From Microcaldota archaeon (GTDB lineage Archaea > Micrarchaeota > Micrarchaeia > Norongarragalinales > Norongarragalinaceae): a stretch of 12,771 bases of DNA. Positions 4,963 to 11,769 of this stretch are shown in pieces (within the stretch, counting starts at the first letter, position 1; each line of letters opens with the position of its first letter). The stretch is from contig JACROM010000110.1 in the NCBI GenBank assembly GCA_016214445.1, forward strand, positions 1 through 12,771, given 5' to 3'. Under the pieces are notes generated by a model. The model searched no databases, was not told the DNA's origin, and was given only the letters and a program-made list of their open reading frames with translations. Made by a program: the position numbers and the translations under genes.

Positions 4963-7619
4963 GAGTACCACGGTTTCTCCTTCAATTCCTTCAGGCCGAA
5001 CAGGCTTCCGGAGTCTTTTTTTCCGGCCTTGAACGCGGAAGGCGAGGCCTGCTTCTTCAAATCGAACGCGAGGTTGCCGTAATTCCGGCTGCACAAGCTC
5101 GTCTTGAACGTCGCTTCGGCCAGTTTTTCGCCGCTTGGAACAACGTTGCTGGAAGAAATATCGTTGGCGGAAGTGGTGATGGAAACCAAGGCCGCCTCTT
5201 TTCCAGCCTGCAACTGGATGTCCATCAAGGCATAAATCAAGGAAAGGCGTTCTTGGAGTTGCTTGTTGTCTTCAGACCTGTAACCAACAGGAAAAACGCA
5301 GTCTGCCTTGTTTTCCTCATCGCTGATCTTGCATGTGTCCGCAAGGCTGTGTTTGCTATCCGGAGCCTGCAGTTTTCGCAGGTCAAGGACGGCCAAGTCC
5401 TTTTTTTCTTCTTGCGCCTGGGCGAGCATGAAGGCAGCCTGCGCTTCCGGGACTTTAGCGACTTGCGCCACCATTTGCGGATCCAACCGGACATTAGGGT
5501 CAAACGCGGACGCCAAAACGTTTTCGACAACGCTCCTGAGCGCGAACACGTCCACTTCGTTACCGTACTTTTGTTGAAGCGCCTGAAGTGCTTTCGGATC
5601 GTTGAACACCAGTTCTGCTAAAGCAGCAGCGGTCGGCTGTGAATCGAAAACAAGACCACGTTTGCCCTCTCGCGTAACGAATACTACGGGAAGCGTGGCC
5701 AGGGCCTCCTTTGTCTTCAGAACCGGGAAGAAGGAAAGCCGGTAATCGAACACCTGCTTGCCGCCGGAAGAACTTGCCCTTGGCGCCAGTTCGAGCGAGA
5801 TTTTCGACAGGGCGGGCCGTTCACCTGCTTGCTGACGCACGGTATTTCCTTCCTCCTGCGTTACTGTCCGCACGCTCTGCACGTCTGGAAGCGAGTAAGC
5901 GAGATAAAAACGCTCGAGCCCAAGCCCGGGCTTTCCCGTTTTAAACTCCAGCAGCGCCCCGACCTGCTCGCCTCCTTTGCCCCGGGAATCCATGCCTGCA
6001 AAGAAAACCATTTGCGACGGCTTGCTCGGGTTGAAGCCTAAGAGGTAAGTTTGTTTGGCTGACGAAGAGTACTGTTCGCTGAAAACCGACACCTCGCTGA
6101 AGAAAGGCCCGAAAGGCCCGGCAGCGCCTCCGCCTATCGTTACTTCTTCCGTCTGAGTGGAGCCGTATTCTTCGCCTGCCTTCGAGTAAGCGAACCAGAC
6201 GTATTTTTCTTCCTGAAGGCCTGGCTGCGGCTCATCACCTTGCTGGTACATGTTTAGCTTGTTATTTTCGACCCTGTCAACGCGGTAGGGTTTTCCGTTA
6301 ATTACCAGATTTTGCGACTCAAATTCCTTGAGCTTCATGATACGGGCTATAACCGTATCAGTTGGCTTCGGCAGCGAATGATAAGCCAATTCCCGTATAA
6401 AATCATCCGGAGTCGCATCCGAGCTGAACAAATACCCTTGCTGCGATTGCAACGGAGGAATAACGGGAATGTTTCCGTTGTATTGCTGCCAGCCTCGGCC
6501 GCCACCGTACGAGGGCAGCCTGCCTCCGCTCCGCGAACCGCCTTCCAACCCCAAAAGCCCGCTGATGCTGTCCTTCGAACCGTAGTGGATCACGAAATTT
6601 CCTTTACCGCTCTTGGAAACATCGGTCTGCGTTGAAGAAAAACCTCCCGGGCCGGCCCTTTCTTCCCAGCTGCTCTTGCTTGCCTGTTCCTCTTCTACGA
6701 AAAACATGGTGAGCGAAGCCAAACCTCCTTTTTTCATGTCGAATACTGCCGACGCCCGAGTAAGCTTGCTGCCTGCTTTGGCTCCTGAAGGGATGACCGG
6801 GCCGTTGTCCCCGTACGAGAGCGTGAGCAACTTGGACCAGCCATCCGGACTGTTCTGGTAGTCAACCGATGCCTCCCGTTCGCCTTGCATGTCGAAAGCA
6901 ACGCTGAGGCCTGAAAAATGGATTTTTCCTTCGCTGTTGCGCGCCAACTCGAGGCTCGCGCGCGACAACCCGGAAGACGTCCGGTACTGGCCCCGGAAGT
7001 TATAGCCGAGAGTGAAGCGCTGGACTGCCAGTTTTCCCTCCGGGTTTTTGCCGAAAGACAACCTGGCGCTGACGGAACCCCGGTCGCTGGCGCCGCCAGT
7101 TGGCATGGAAACGTCAAGCGACATCGCGCCGCGCAACAGGTCTCGGATGTTCAACGACACGCCTTTGCCGAGCGGGATGCCGGTGTCGGCTACCCGAAAC
7201 TGGGCCTGTTCGCCCGGCACCCACTTTATGAAGACAGGCCAACCGCCAGGCGGCGGGCTTACGACATGGTTTGACCCAGGAACGTAACCTGTCGGGAAAG
7301 CGGACTGCACACCGGGCCCGTATATGGACTCTTCCGAAACCGTACGCTTTACACGGGCTTCCTCCTGGATTTCCTCAATGGCTTTCGCTAAATTGCGTTG
7401 CAGCGCAGGCATCACGTAAGAACCTTCTTCCTCTTTCGGCGGGATGAGAAAATAGTCCGCGCGGGAAACCTCGTCAAAAAAGTTGTCGAGCGCCTTGGCG
7501 ACCAAAGGGTCGGTTTGCTGTTTTTTCAGAACCTCTCGCAGTTTGCTTTTCGGCGAAGCAAGGTCGCTGACGCAAGCCGGGTCAGTAACCATGACAACCG
7601 GCAGCGAATTCAGGGCCAC
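4959..7619 (-). CDS. Large beta-rich extracellular protein, main open frame
   Basis: An 886-residue frame starting formally at GTG 7617-7619. In the same frame the codons continue upstream, past one TAA at 7725-7727, into a signal-peptide-bearing start at 7842-7844, so this is likely the body of a secreted protein of about 960 residues. It begins with a helical segment opening in LPVVMVTD (about 6-13). Long beta-hairpin-like repeats of roughly 40 residues follow, rich in Gly, Ser and Asp (SARLSFGKNPEGKLAV, SLELARNSEGKIHFSG and others). A Gly/Tyr/Gln-rich linker (about 365-395) and a second beta block follow. A second LPVVFVTRE segment (about 640-650) is followed by helices. Cysteines are few and mostly C-terminal. 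I recognise no family; a surface or cell-envelope role is inferred. Confidence 0.75.
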   Translation of the reverse strand: MALNSLPVVMVTDPACVSDLASPKSKLREVLKKQQTDPLVAKALDNFFDEVSRADYFLIPPKEEEGSYVMPALQRNLAKAIEEIQEEARVKRTVSEESIYGPGVQSAFPTGYVPGSNHVVSPPPGGWPVFIKWVPGEQAQFRVADTGIPLGKGVSLNIRDLLRGAMSLDVSMPTGGASDRGSVSARLSFGKNPEGKLAVQRFTLGYNFRGQYRTSSGLSRASLELARNSEGKIHFSGLSVAFDMQGEREASVDYQNSPDGWSKLLTLSYGDNGPVIPSGAKAGSKLTRASAVFDMKKGGLASLTMFFVEEEQASKSSWEERAGPGGFSSTQTDVSKSGKGNFVIHYGSKDSISGLLGLEGGSRSGGRLPSYGGGRGWQQYNGNIPVIPPLQSQQGYLFSSDATPDDFIRELAYHSLPKPTDTVIARIMKLKEFESQNLVINGKPYRVDRVENNKLNMYQQGDEPQPGLQEEKYVWFAYSKAGEEYGSTQTEEVTIGGGAAGPFGPFFSEVSVFSEQYSSSAKQTYLLGFNPSKPSQMVFFAGMDSRGKGGEQVGALLEFKTGKPGLGLERFYLAYSLPDVQSVRTVTQEEGNTVRQQAGERPALSKISLELAPRASSSGGKQVFDYRLSFFPVLKTKEALATLPVVFVTREGKRGLVFDSQPTAAALAELVFNDPKALQALQQKYGNEVDVFALRSVVENVLASAFDPNVRLDPQMVAQVAKVPEAQAAFMLAQAQEEKKDLAVLDLRKLQAPDSKHSLADTCKISDEENKADCVFPVGYRSEDNKQLQERLSLIYALMDIQLQAGKEAALVSITTSANDISSSNVVPSGEKLAEATFKTSLCSRNYGNLAFDLKKQASPSAFKAGKKDSGSLFGLKELKEKPWYS

Positions 7620-7724
7620 CTCGTATTTTCGGTTTGCCTCGGCGATATCCTTATAGCTGATTGCAAAAATAATCGTACTTTGGCTGCCTCGTAAAAGGAG
7701 CCTTAAAAAGTACAGATATTTTCG

Positions 7725-7844
7725 TTATTCGCTATTAACTACCAATTGGGCTACATTCAAGCCGGCGCCTTCTGGCTGCAATGCATGCGTAAGCGGAGAA
7801 AAGGCTACGGCCACAAAAACCAAAGCCAACATGAAACGATGCAT
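7725..7844 (-). CDS. Signal peptide and N-terminus, ended by an in-frame TAA
   Basis: From ATG 7842-7844 the frame encodes a signal peptide (MHRFMLALVFVAVAFSPLTHA) with a likely cut after THA. Eighteen more residues follow before TAA at 7725-7727. A TATATATAT element lies about 26 bases upstream of the ATG, so the start is well supported and leaderless. The frame is identical to that of the 886-codon ORF (75 codons from this ATG to its GTG). Between the TAA and that GTG there is no Shine-Dalgarno site or ATG. The simplest reading is one secreted protein interrupted by a nonsense codon or a pair of shifts. A separate 39-residue exported peptide is the alternative. Confidence 0.55.
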   Translation of the reverse strand: MHRFMLALVFVAVAFSPLTHALQPEGAGLNVAQLVVNSE

Positions 7845-7865
7845 AGGCTTGTTGATGTTTTTTTC

Positions 7866-7916
7866 TATATATATGCCGGCCGTTTTTTATAGGACGCGAC
7901 CCGCCGGGTTTTAATC
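7866..7916. promoter_or_regulatory. Divergent leaderless promoters for the secreted system and rio1
   Basis: TATATATAT at 7866-7874 is centred about 26 bases from the minus-strand ATG at 7844. GTTTTAATC at 7908-7916 is centred about 26 bases from the rio1 ATG at 7938. Neither start codon has a Shine-Dalgarno sequence. A second AT stretch (TTTTTTAT, 7883-7890) lies between them. Confidence 0.55.
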
Positions 7917-7937
7917 CTTTGGCTGCGTTCTTAACTC

Positions 7938-8678
7938 ATGGCACGCCGACTCGGGAAGAAGAAGATGCCTGCGCGCGAGGACAAGCCCTTCAAGGAGCAC
8001 CCCAAGATAGCGCACAAGGTGTTCGACGACTCTACTGTCAGCGTCTTGGTGCACTTCCTGAACAACGGCACCTTTGATTCTGTTGATTACCCGGTTGCTT
8101 CAGGCAAGGAGAGCATCGTTTTCCGCGCTACGTCCGGCAAAGGCCACGTGGCAGTCAAGATATTCAAGTACGAGACTTCCGCTTTCCACAACTTCGCGCA
8201 GTACATAGAGGGCGACCCGCGCTTCCATCTGAAGAACACCCACCGGGAACTCGTGAAGTTGTGGGCGAGAAAGGAGAACGCCAACCTGAAAAAAGCAAGC
8301 GAGGCGAGAGTGCGCGTGCCTGAACCAATAACGCAGAGGGAAAACGTGGTCGTAATGGAATTCCTTGGCGAAGGGGGCGTGCCATTTCCCTTGCTGGAGG
8401 AAATAGTGGTTGACGACCCGAAAGCCATCTACAAGGACGTGCTGGAGAACGCCAGAAAAACTTATGCAGCTAGGCTGGTGCACGCGGACTTGAGTTCCTT
8501 CAACATCATGCACTACAAGAAAGCGTACCTGATAGACTGGGCGCAGGCGGTTTTGCTGGAGCACCCGCGGGCGGAAGAGTTCCTTGAGCGGGACGCGAGG
8601 AACATAGCTCAGTTCTTCAACAGGAACGGTTTGGGCGTCAAGGCGGAAGACGTGTTGAAGGAAATAAAAGGAAAATGA
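7938..8678 (+). CDS. rio1: RIO1-type atypical protein kinase/ATPase
   Basis: RIO1 acts in late small-subunit ribosome maturation. The 246-residue protein has the family layout: an N-terminal helical region (KEHPKIAHKVFDDSTVSVLVHFLNNGTF), a RIO-type nucleotide loop (ASGKESIVF, G56-K57-E58), the ATP-contacting lysine in VAVKIFKYE (K74), the long RIO insertion rich in charged residues (FHLKNTHRELVKLWARKE), the hinge VVVMEFLG, catalytic Asp184 in VHADLSSFNIM, and metal-binding Asp200 in LIDWAQAV, 16 residues later. All expected catalytic residues are present. The start is leaderless with a TATA element at 7908. The stop overlaps an ATG (8675-8678) of a doubtful small ORF, and tpiA follows about 200 bases later. 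Confidence 0.93.
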   Translation: MARRLGKKKMPAREDKPFKEHPKIAHKVFDDSTVSVLVHFLNNGTFDSVDYPVASGKESIVFRATSGKGHVAVKIFKYETSAFHNFAQYIEGDPRFHLKNTHRELVKLWARKENANLKKASEARVRVPEPITQRENVVVMEFLGEGGVPFPLLEEIVVDDPKAIYKDVLENARKTYAARLVHADLSSFNIMHYKKAYLIDWAQAVLLEHPRAEEFLERDARNIAQFFNRNGLGVKAEDVLKEIKGK

Positions 8679-8878
8679 AGAAAAGCGTCTTGGGGGAAAC
8701 GTGGTTTCCCCCGCTACAGCAAGCTTGCGCTTGTTGTCTCCTCGATTCCTCGCGGAATCTACGGATACCCTGGGAAGCATCCCCCTTCCTTCGGAAAAAA
8801 TGGAAAATGCGGAAAACGAGAAAAAAGGAAAAGAAAAGTTTCAAAGTGGTTTTTGAAAGAAAAGTGGAAGTGATTTGA
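8675..8878 (+). CDS. Doubtful small ORF across the rio1-tpiA gap
   Basis: A 67-codon frame begins at the ATGA overlap with the rio1 stop and ends with TGA three bases before tpiA. The first two thirds are made of the hairpin array at 8692-8783 and give an odd composition (several Cys, Pro and Trp). The last 23 codons, from an internal ATG at 8807, are strongly basic (MRKTRKKEKKSFKVV...). It may be a chance frame through a structured RNA region, or a small basic protein whose N-terminus has been extended by an insertion. Confidence 0.25.
   Translation: MKKSVLGETWFPPLQQACACCLLDSSRNLRIPWEASPFLRKKWKMRKTRKKEKKSFKVVFERKVEVI
8692..8783 (+). repeat. Array of four hairpins between rio1 and tpiA
   Basis: In order: GGGGGAAAC/GTTTCCCCC with loop GTG (8692-8712, 9 bp perfect); ACAGCAAGC/GCTTGTTGT with loop TTGC (8716-8737, 9 bp with one G-U); GATTCC/GGAATC with loop TCGC (8744-8759, 6 bp); GGGA/TCCC with loop AGCA (8772-8783). 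Such dense local pairing is not expected of an ordinary spacer. The array could be a transcript end for rio1, an RNA regulatory leader of tpiA, or a dispersed palindromic repeat. A-rich direct-repeat-like sequence (GGAAAATG, 8670 and 8802) flanks it. Confidence 0.6.
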
Positions 8879-8881
8879 ATT

Positions 8882-9526
8882 ATGGCCATAGTCGCATTGA
8901 ACCTGAAAACATACGAGGAGAGCTTCCAGAAAACGAAGCTTCTGGAGGCGGTAGCCGAACAGGAGACCGAGCACGAGTTAATAGTGTGCCCGTCGCTTCC
9001 GGATTCGCCTGCTTTTGCAGCTGAAGGGAAGGAAGTGAGGCTTTTCGCCCAGCACGTTGACCCGAACGGTTTCGGCGCGTTTACAGGCTCGGTTCCTTGG
9101 AGCGCAATGAAGCGGCTCGGCTTTGAGGGCTCGCTGCTCAACCATTCCGAGAAAAAGATTCCGCACAACCGAATCAGGGAAACAATAGAGAACGCCAAGG
9201 AGTTCAAGATTATCGCTTGCGCCGACACAATAGAGGAAGCGAAAATTCTCGCGTCATTCGCGCCGTGGGCTGTTGCGATAGAGCCGCCGGAGCTTATAGG
9301 TTCAGGGGTGTCGGTGTCGAAGGCCAAACCCGAAATAGTGAAGGAAGGGGTGAAAGCGATAAAGAAAGCCAACCGCAACGTAAAGGCGCTGGTGGGCGCG
9401 GGGGTCTCAACTCGCGAGGACTTTAGGAAGAGTTTAGAGTTGGGAGCGGAAGGAGTATTGCTCGCGTCTGCTTTCGTCAAGGCGAAGGACCCGAAGAAGT
9501 GGCTGGAAGAATTTCTGGAGGCGTAA
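8882..9526 (+). CDS. tpiA: Triosephosphate isomerase, archaeal type
   Basis: Interconverts dihydroxyacetone phosphate and glyceraldehyde 3-phosphate in central carbon metabolism. At 214 residues it matches the short archaeal form, which lacks several helices of the bacterial enzyme. Active-site residues are visible: Asn7 and Lys9 in ALNLKTY, the catalytic His88 in LNHSEKK, the catalytic Glu134 in AIEPPELIGSG (with the flexible loop following), and the phosphate-binding VGAGVS (171-176) and GVLLASAFVK. A strong ribosome binding site, GGAAGTGAT (8866-8874), lies seven bases before the ATG. It is downstream of rio1 on the same strand, beyond the hairpin array. The next small gene starts three bases after its stop. 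Confidence 0.95.
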   Translation: MAIVALNLKTYEESFQKTKLLEAVAEQETEHELIVCPSLPDSPAFAAEGKEVRLFAQHVDPNGFGAFTGSVPWSAMKRLGFEGSLLNHSEKKIPHNRIRETIENAKEFKIIACADTIEEAKILASFAPWAVAIEPPELIGSGVSVSKAKPEIVKEGVKAIKKANRNVKALVGAGVSTREDFRKSLELGAEGVLLASAFVKAKDPKKWLEEFLEA

Positions 9527-9528
9527 AA

Positions 9529-9823
9529 ATGGAATACGAGCAATTTCATCGGTTTCTTAGTGGATTGGGTGAAGTCAACTCCGGGGAAAGCCCTCGACCG
9601 GGACACGGGACCCTTTACAGAATCGACTTTGGAAAAAGAGTCAAAGTGCACTTGCGACAGTTGTATCCCGAAAGCGGTAAGGGATAAGGGACCTATTTAC
9701 GAAGCAACGGTTTATCGGAACGGCGTTCGGTGGACATCGCACGAGTTGGACATGAAACGGTGGACGGAGACCGTTTTGAGGGATAAATTGTCCGCACTCA
9801 AAACGTTTGTTGATTCTCAATAA
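9529..9823 (+). pseudogene. Small unrecognised gene with a single-base frameshift
   Basis: ATG 9529 follows a good ribosome binding site (GGAGG, 9517-9521) and encodes 52 residues (MEYEQFHRFLSGLGEV...LYPESGKG) before TAA at 9685. The frame one base over is open at that point and continues (DKGPIYEATVYRNGVRWTSH...) to TAA at 9823. Removing one G from the GGG run at 9681-9683 gives an uninterrupted 97-residue protein. The upstream part of the second frame has only a GTG at 9560 and a less protein-like sequence, so I read this as one gene with an extra base. Function unknown. It could be a real lesion or a sequencing error. Confidence 0.6.
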
Positions 9824-9881
9824 AAGGCTTGAAACGCGAGGAAAGTTTTAACGGAGTGGAAGAAGGCCGGATGAAACTGAA

Positions 9882-10408
9882 ATGCACTTGTTTCTGAACG
9901 AACTGGCAGGGATGGTGGAGCGGCTTCCGTGGGGCGCGGACATAGGCGGCAAAGCAAGGAAAGAACTGGAAAAACCAACAAACATGTTTTTCGGAAACTA
10001 CGGGCACACGCATGGACTCCTCAGGGAATTCATTTTCCGCGCAAAACTCAAGAGAGGCGTGGAAGAAGGACGTGTCAGGGCGCTTTTTGAAGAACACGCG
10101 GAGCGTTTGGAAAAAGGAGGGCACCAAATCAAGGCGTTCCACGACAAGGGCATCATACAACTGAAAGTTCGGGTTCCTGCCGAGAAGCGCGGGTATTATC
10201 TTGGTCTGTATCCGGTTAGTTTTGTAGGCATTTTCAGAGGGAAATGTACTTTTTTGTGCATTGCTCTATTTTTTGCCTTTTTACGAGGTAAATTTGACAT
10301 TTTTTGCCTAGAAAACTAACCCCTTACCTTGGTCTTAACATTGCGTGGCACAGCGAAAATGAATCGGATTGGAACACTTTGGTTGAAAGGCTGAAACAGG
10401 AAAAGTAA
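9882..10408 (+). pseudogene. Hypothetical gene interrupted by a 108-bp MITE-like element
   Basis: ATG 9882 opens a frame (MHLFLNELAGMVERLPWGAD...) that reads normally to RGYYLGLYP at about 10211. It then enters the inserted element, which adds 36 unrelated, partly hydrophobic residues and a stop at 10317-10319. After the element, another frame continues the protein (YLGLNIAWHSENESDW...ERLKQEK) to TAA at 10406. Deleting 110 bases (the 108-bp element plus one copy of a CC duplication) joins the two into 138 residues in a single frame. The restored protein is not recognised. An upstream TATA-like TTTTAA (9846-9851) suggests its own promoter. Confidence 0.65.
10214..10321. mobile_element. 108-bp MITE-like element with 17-bp terminal inverted repeats
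   Basis: The ends are GGTTAGTTTTGTAGGCA (10214-10230) and its inverted partner TGCCTAGAAAACTAACC (10305-10321), 16/17 matching. It is AT-rich inside and encodes nothing credible. CC lies directly on both sides (10212-10213 and 10322-10323), a possible 2-bp target duplication. Its ends differ from those of the IS at 10798, so it would need another transposase. Confidence 0.75.
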
Positions 10409-10443
10409 AAGTATTGCTCTATACGGCAAGACGCAACAATTAG

Positions 10444-10616
10444 CCAGTTTATTTGCCGGTCTTGCGGTAACGTTTGCCCAAGGCGGCGCTAACCTTGCGG
10501 CCGAGCTTCAGCGCATCGTCTTCGGTAAGCGCGCTCTTCCCGGCGAACCCTTTCAGGAATTCCATGTCGCTTACCTTTTGCAAAAGCCTGCCTCGCAACT
10601 TCTGACCAGTTTATTT
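10444..10616. repeat. 11-bp direct repeat at the stops of two minus-strand ORFs
   Basis: CCAGTTTATTT occurs at 10444-10454 and 10606-10616, exactly 162 bp (54 codons) apart. In each case it contains the stop codon of a minus-strand ORF (read AAATAAACTGG). The intervening unit is therefore bounded by identical stop contexts, as expected from a tandem duplication or a recombination junction, though 11 bp could also be chance. Confidence 0.35.
10449..10565 (-). CDS. Short antitoxin-like C-terminal fragment
   Basis: From ATG 10563-10565 it encodes 38 residues (MEFLKGFAGKSALTEDDALK...). The frame is open further up to a TTG at 10596-10598 and then to the stop of the upstream ORF. The pattern KS-x-LTEDDALKLGRKVSAALGKRY resembles the C-terminal part of archaeal VapB-type antitoxins, by eye only. 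No PIN-domain toxin gene follows, so if the resemblance is right this is an orphan or remnant. It lies in the same frame as the ORF at 10611-10805, separated from it by one TAA. Confidence 0.4.
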   Translation of the reverse strand: MEFLKGFAGKSALTEDDALKLGRKVSAALGKRYRKTGK

Positions 10617-10805
10617 CTGCAAACCCTCTTCTTCTGCTTTCTCCAACTTTTTGCTCGGGTTGAAGGTCCAGATGAAGCCTTTCTTCGTTTCCAAGACAAT
10701 GCCTTTCTTTTCCAAATAGTCCAAGGCAACATTCAGGGTAGAACGCATTGCTTGTTTCGGCAGGCGGGATAGGATTTGGTTCTTGCTTACTGCAGATATT
10801 GTCAT
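10611..10805 (-). CDS. Winged-helix-like small protein, probably truncated by the IS
   Basis: Sixty-four residues. The first half (ILSRLPKQAMRSTLNVALDYLEKKGIVLETKKGFIWTFNP) resembles the recognition helix and wing of a DNA-binding winged-helix domain, followed by a charged tail. Its ATG (10803-10805) lies inside the left terminal repeat of the IS and overlaps the transposase stop (TGA 10802-10804) as ATGA. The first codons are therefore IS-derived and the original N-terminus was probably lost on insertion. It might now be expressed with the transposase. Function unknown. Confidence 0.45.
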   Translation of the reverse strand: MTISAVSKNQILSRLPKQAMRSTLNVALDYLEKKGIVLETKKGFIWTFNPSKKLEKAEEEGLQK

Positions 10806-11729
10806 CTTAGCGAATGATGCGTTTTCTTGGCGTGAAAACGGATGAGGTTGAGCAGTTTTTCTCTTCCGAGTCGAACGTTTACCCGTGCGGCTTCAGCGGG
10901 CGTTCGGCCTTTCAGACTCATGTGCGGATTCACAAAATTATGCAGCACCCGATTCAAATCCAAGAAACACTTGGCGCCCGGATGACTTCCGAAATCCCGC
11001 ATGGTCTTTACCCGATCCTCAATGCTACTGTTGTACCGTTCGATTGCATTGTTGTTGTGTTCGAGCCCATATTTTCTGCAAGCGATGGGCACGCCAAAAC
11101 GCAATTTGCACGTCCTGTAAAAAAGTTTGTTGAACGCATTGCGGTAATTCTGAAAACCGTCGCTCACGAAAACAATCAGTTTGCGTGTACCGGCAGGCTT
11201 GAACCGTTCCCGCCTGTACACGTCAAGAATTTGAGCGTAACACGCGGTTTTCACTTGGCGTAGAAAATCAACACAAGCGCGAGTCGTCCTTTTTACGACG
11301 TAGGAATGGGCCAAAACGTATTTGGTTTTGCTGTCAATCGCGTTCAAGTCGTACCCGTGTCGATGGCCGACATGGATGAACTTTTCGTCAACGTGCACAC
11401 GGCCTACGATGCGCGGGTTCAAACCGCCGTGAAACTTATTTAAAAAAAGCCGAGTATTTTTTCTCCCAATTCAAGATGGTCATCCGCGTGACTTTTACGC
11501 GGTCGTGTTGCCAAAGATGATTCTGGACTTTGGAAAGCGAGAAACCGTCTTGGTGCATGTGAATGGCTCGAACGATGGTTTTTGGTTTGTGCCGCATGCG
11601 TTCAAAACCATCTGGTCGCACGAATTGCTTTTTGCATGCGGTGCACCAATAGCTTTGTTTGGTTATGCTTTTTCGTTTTCGTTTGCCGTTTTTGACGACG
11701 GCATTGCTTTTACAGAAAATGCATTGCAC
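10802..11729 (-). pseudogene. DDE transposase, IS6/IS240-like, split by a +1 shift
   Basis: GTG 11727-11729 follows GGTGG and opens an N-terminal zinc ribbon (C3, C6, then WCTAC) and a helix-turn-helix region ending WEKKYSAFF at TAA 11436. The next frame resumes through LNKFHGGLNPRIVGR into the catalytic domain: first Asp in VHVDEKF, second in VFVSDGFQNY, Glu in NNNAIERYN, with HNFVNPHMSLKGRTPAEAA near the end. This pattern fits IS6-type (DDE_Tnp_IS240) enzymes with a zinc-ribbon N-terminus. One base too many in the T7 run (A7 at 11442-11448 on plus) separates the halves. Joined, the protein has 308 residues. All three catalytic acids are intact, so slippage on the run could still make enzyme. 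Confidence 0.75.
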
Positions 11730-11758
11730 AAAACCACCGGGAATATTCAAAGCCCGGC

Positions 11759-11769
11759 AATATATAAAT
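11759..11769 (-). promoter_or_regulatory. TATA element for the transposase
   Basis: Read on minus, ATTTATATATT just inside the right terminal repeat is placed about 26 bases upstream of a start point near 11738. That start would give a short leader with GGTGG before the GTG at 11729, which is why GTG 11729 is preferred over an in-frame TTG at 11750. Confidence 0.45.

Noticed and set aside
4963..5094. Upstream extension of the 155-aa secreted protein
   Set aside because: It overlaps the end of the large gene in another frame, and the signal peptide begins exactly at 4962.
9560..9680. Independent gene starting at GTG 9560
   Set aside because: No ribosome binding site, and its first half overlaps a frame with a much better start and a more protein-like sequence; the 9529 frame plus a one-base shift explains both halves.
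10259..10422. ATTGCTCTAT inside the MITE-like element and again at 10412
   Set aside because: Ten bases in two copies, with no matching position relative to the element ends.
11415..11430. tRNA-like T-arm (GCGGGTTCAAACCGC)
   Set aside because: It is inside the transposase, with no D-arm, anticodon arm or acceptor stem around it.
11729..11750. TTG 11750 as transposase start
   Set aside because: It lies upstream of the predicted transcription start, while GTG 11729 has a GGTGG site at proper distance.
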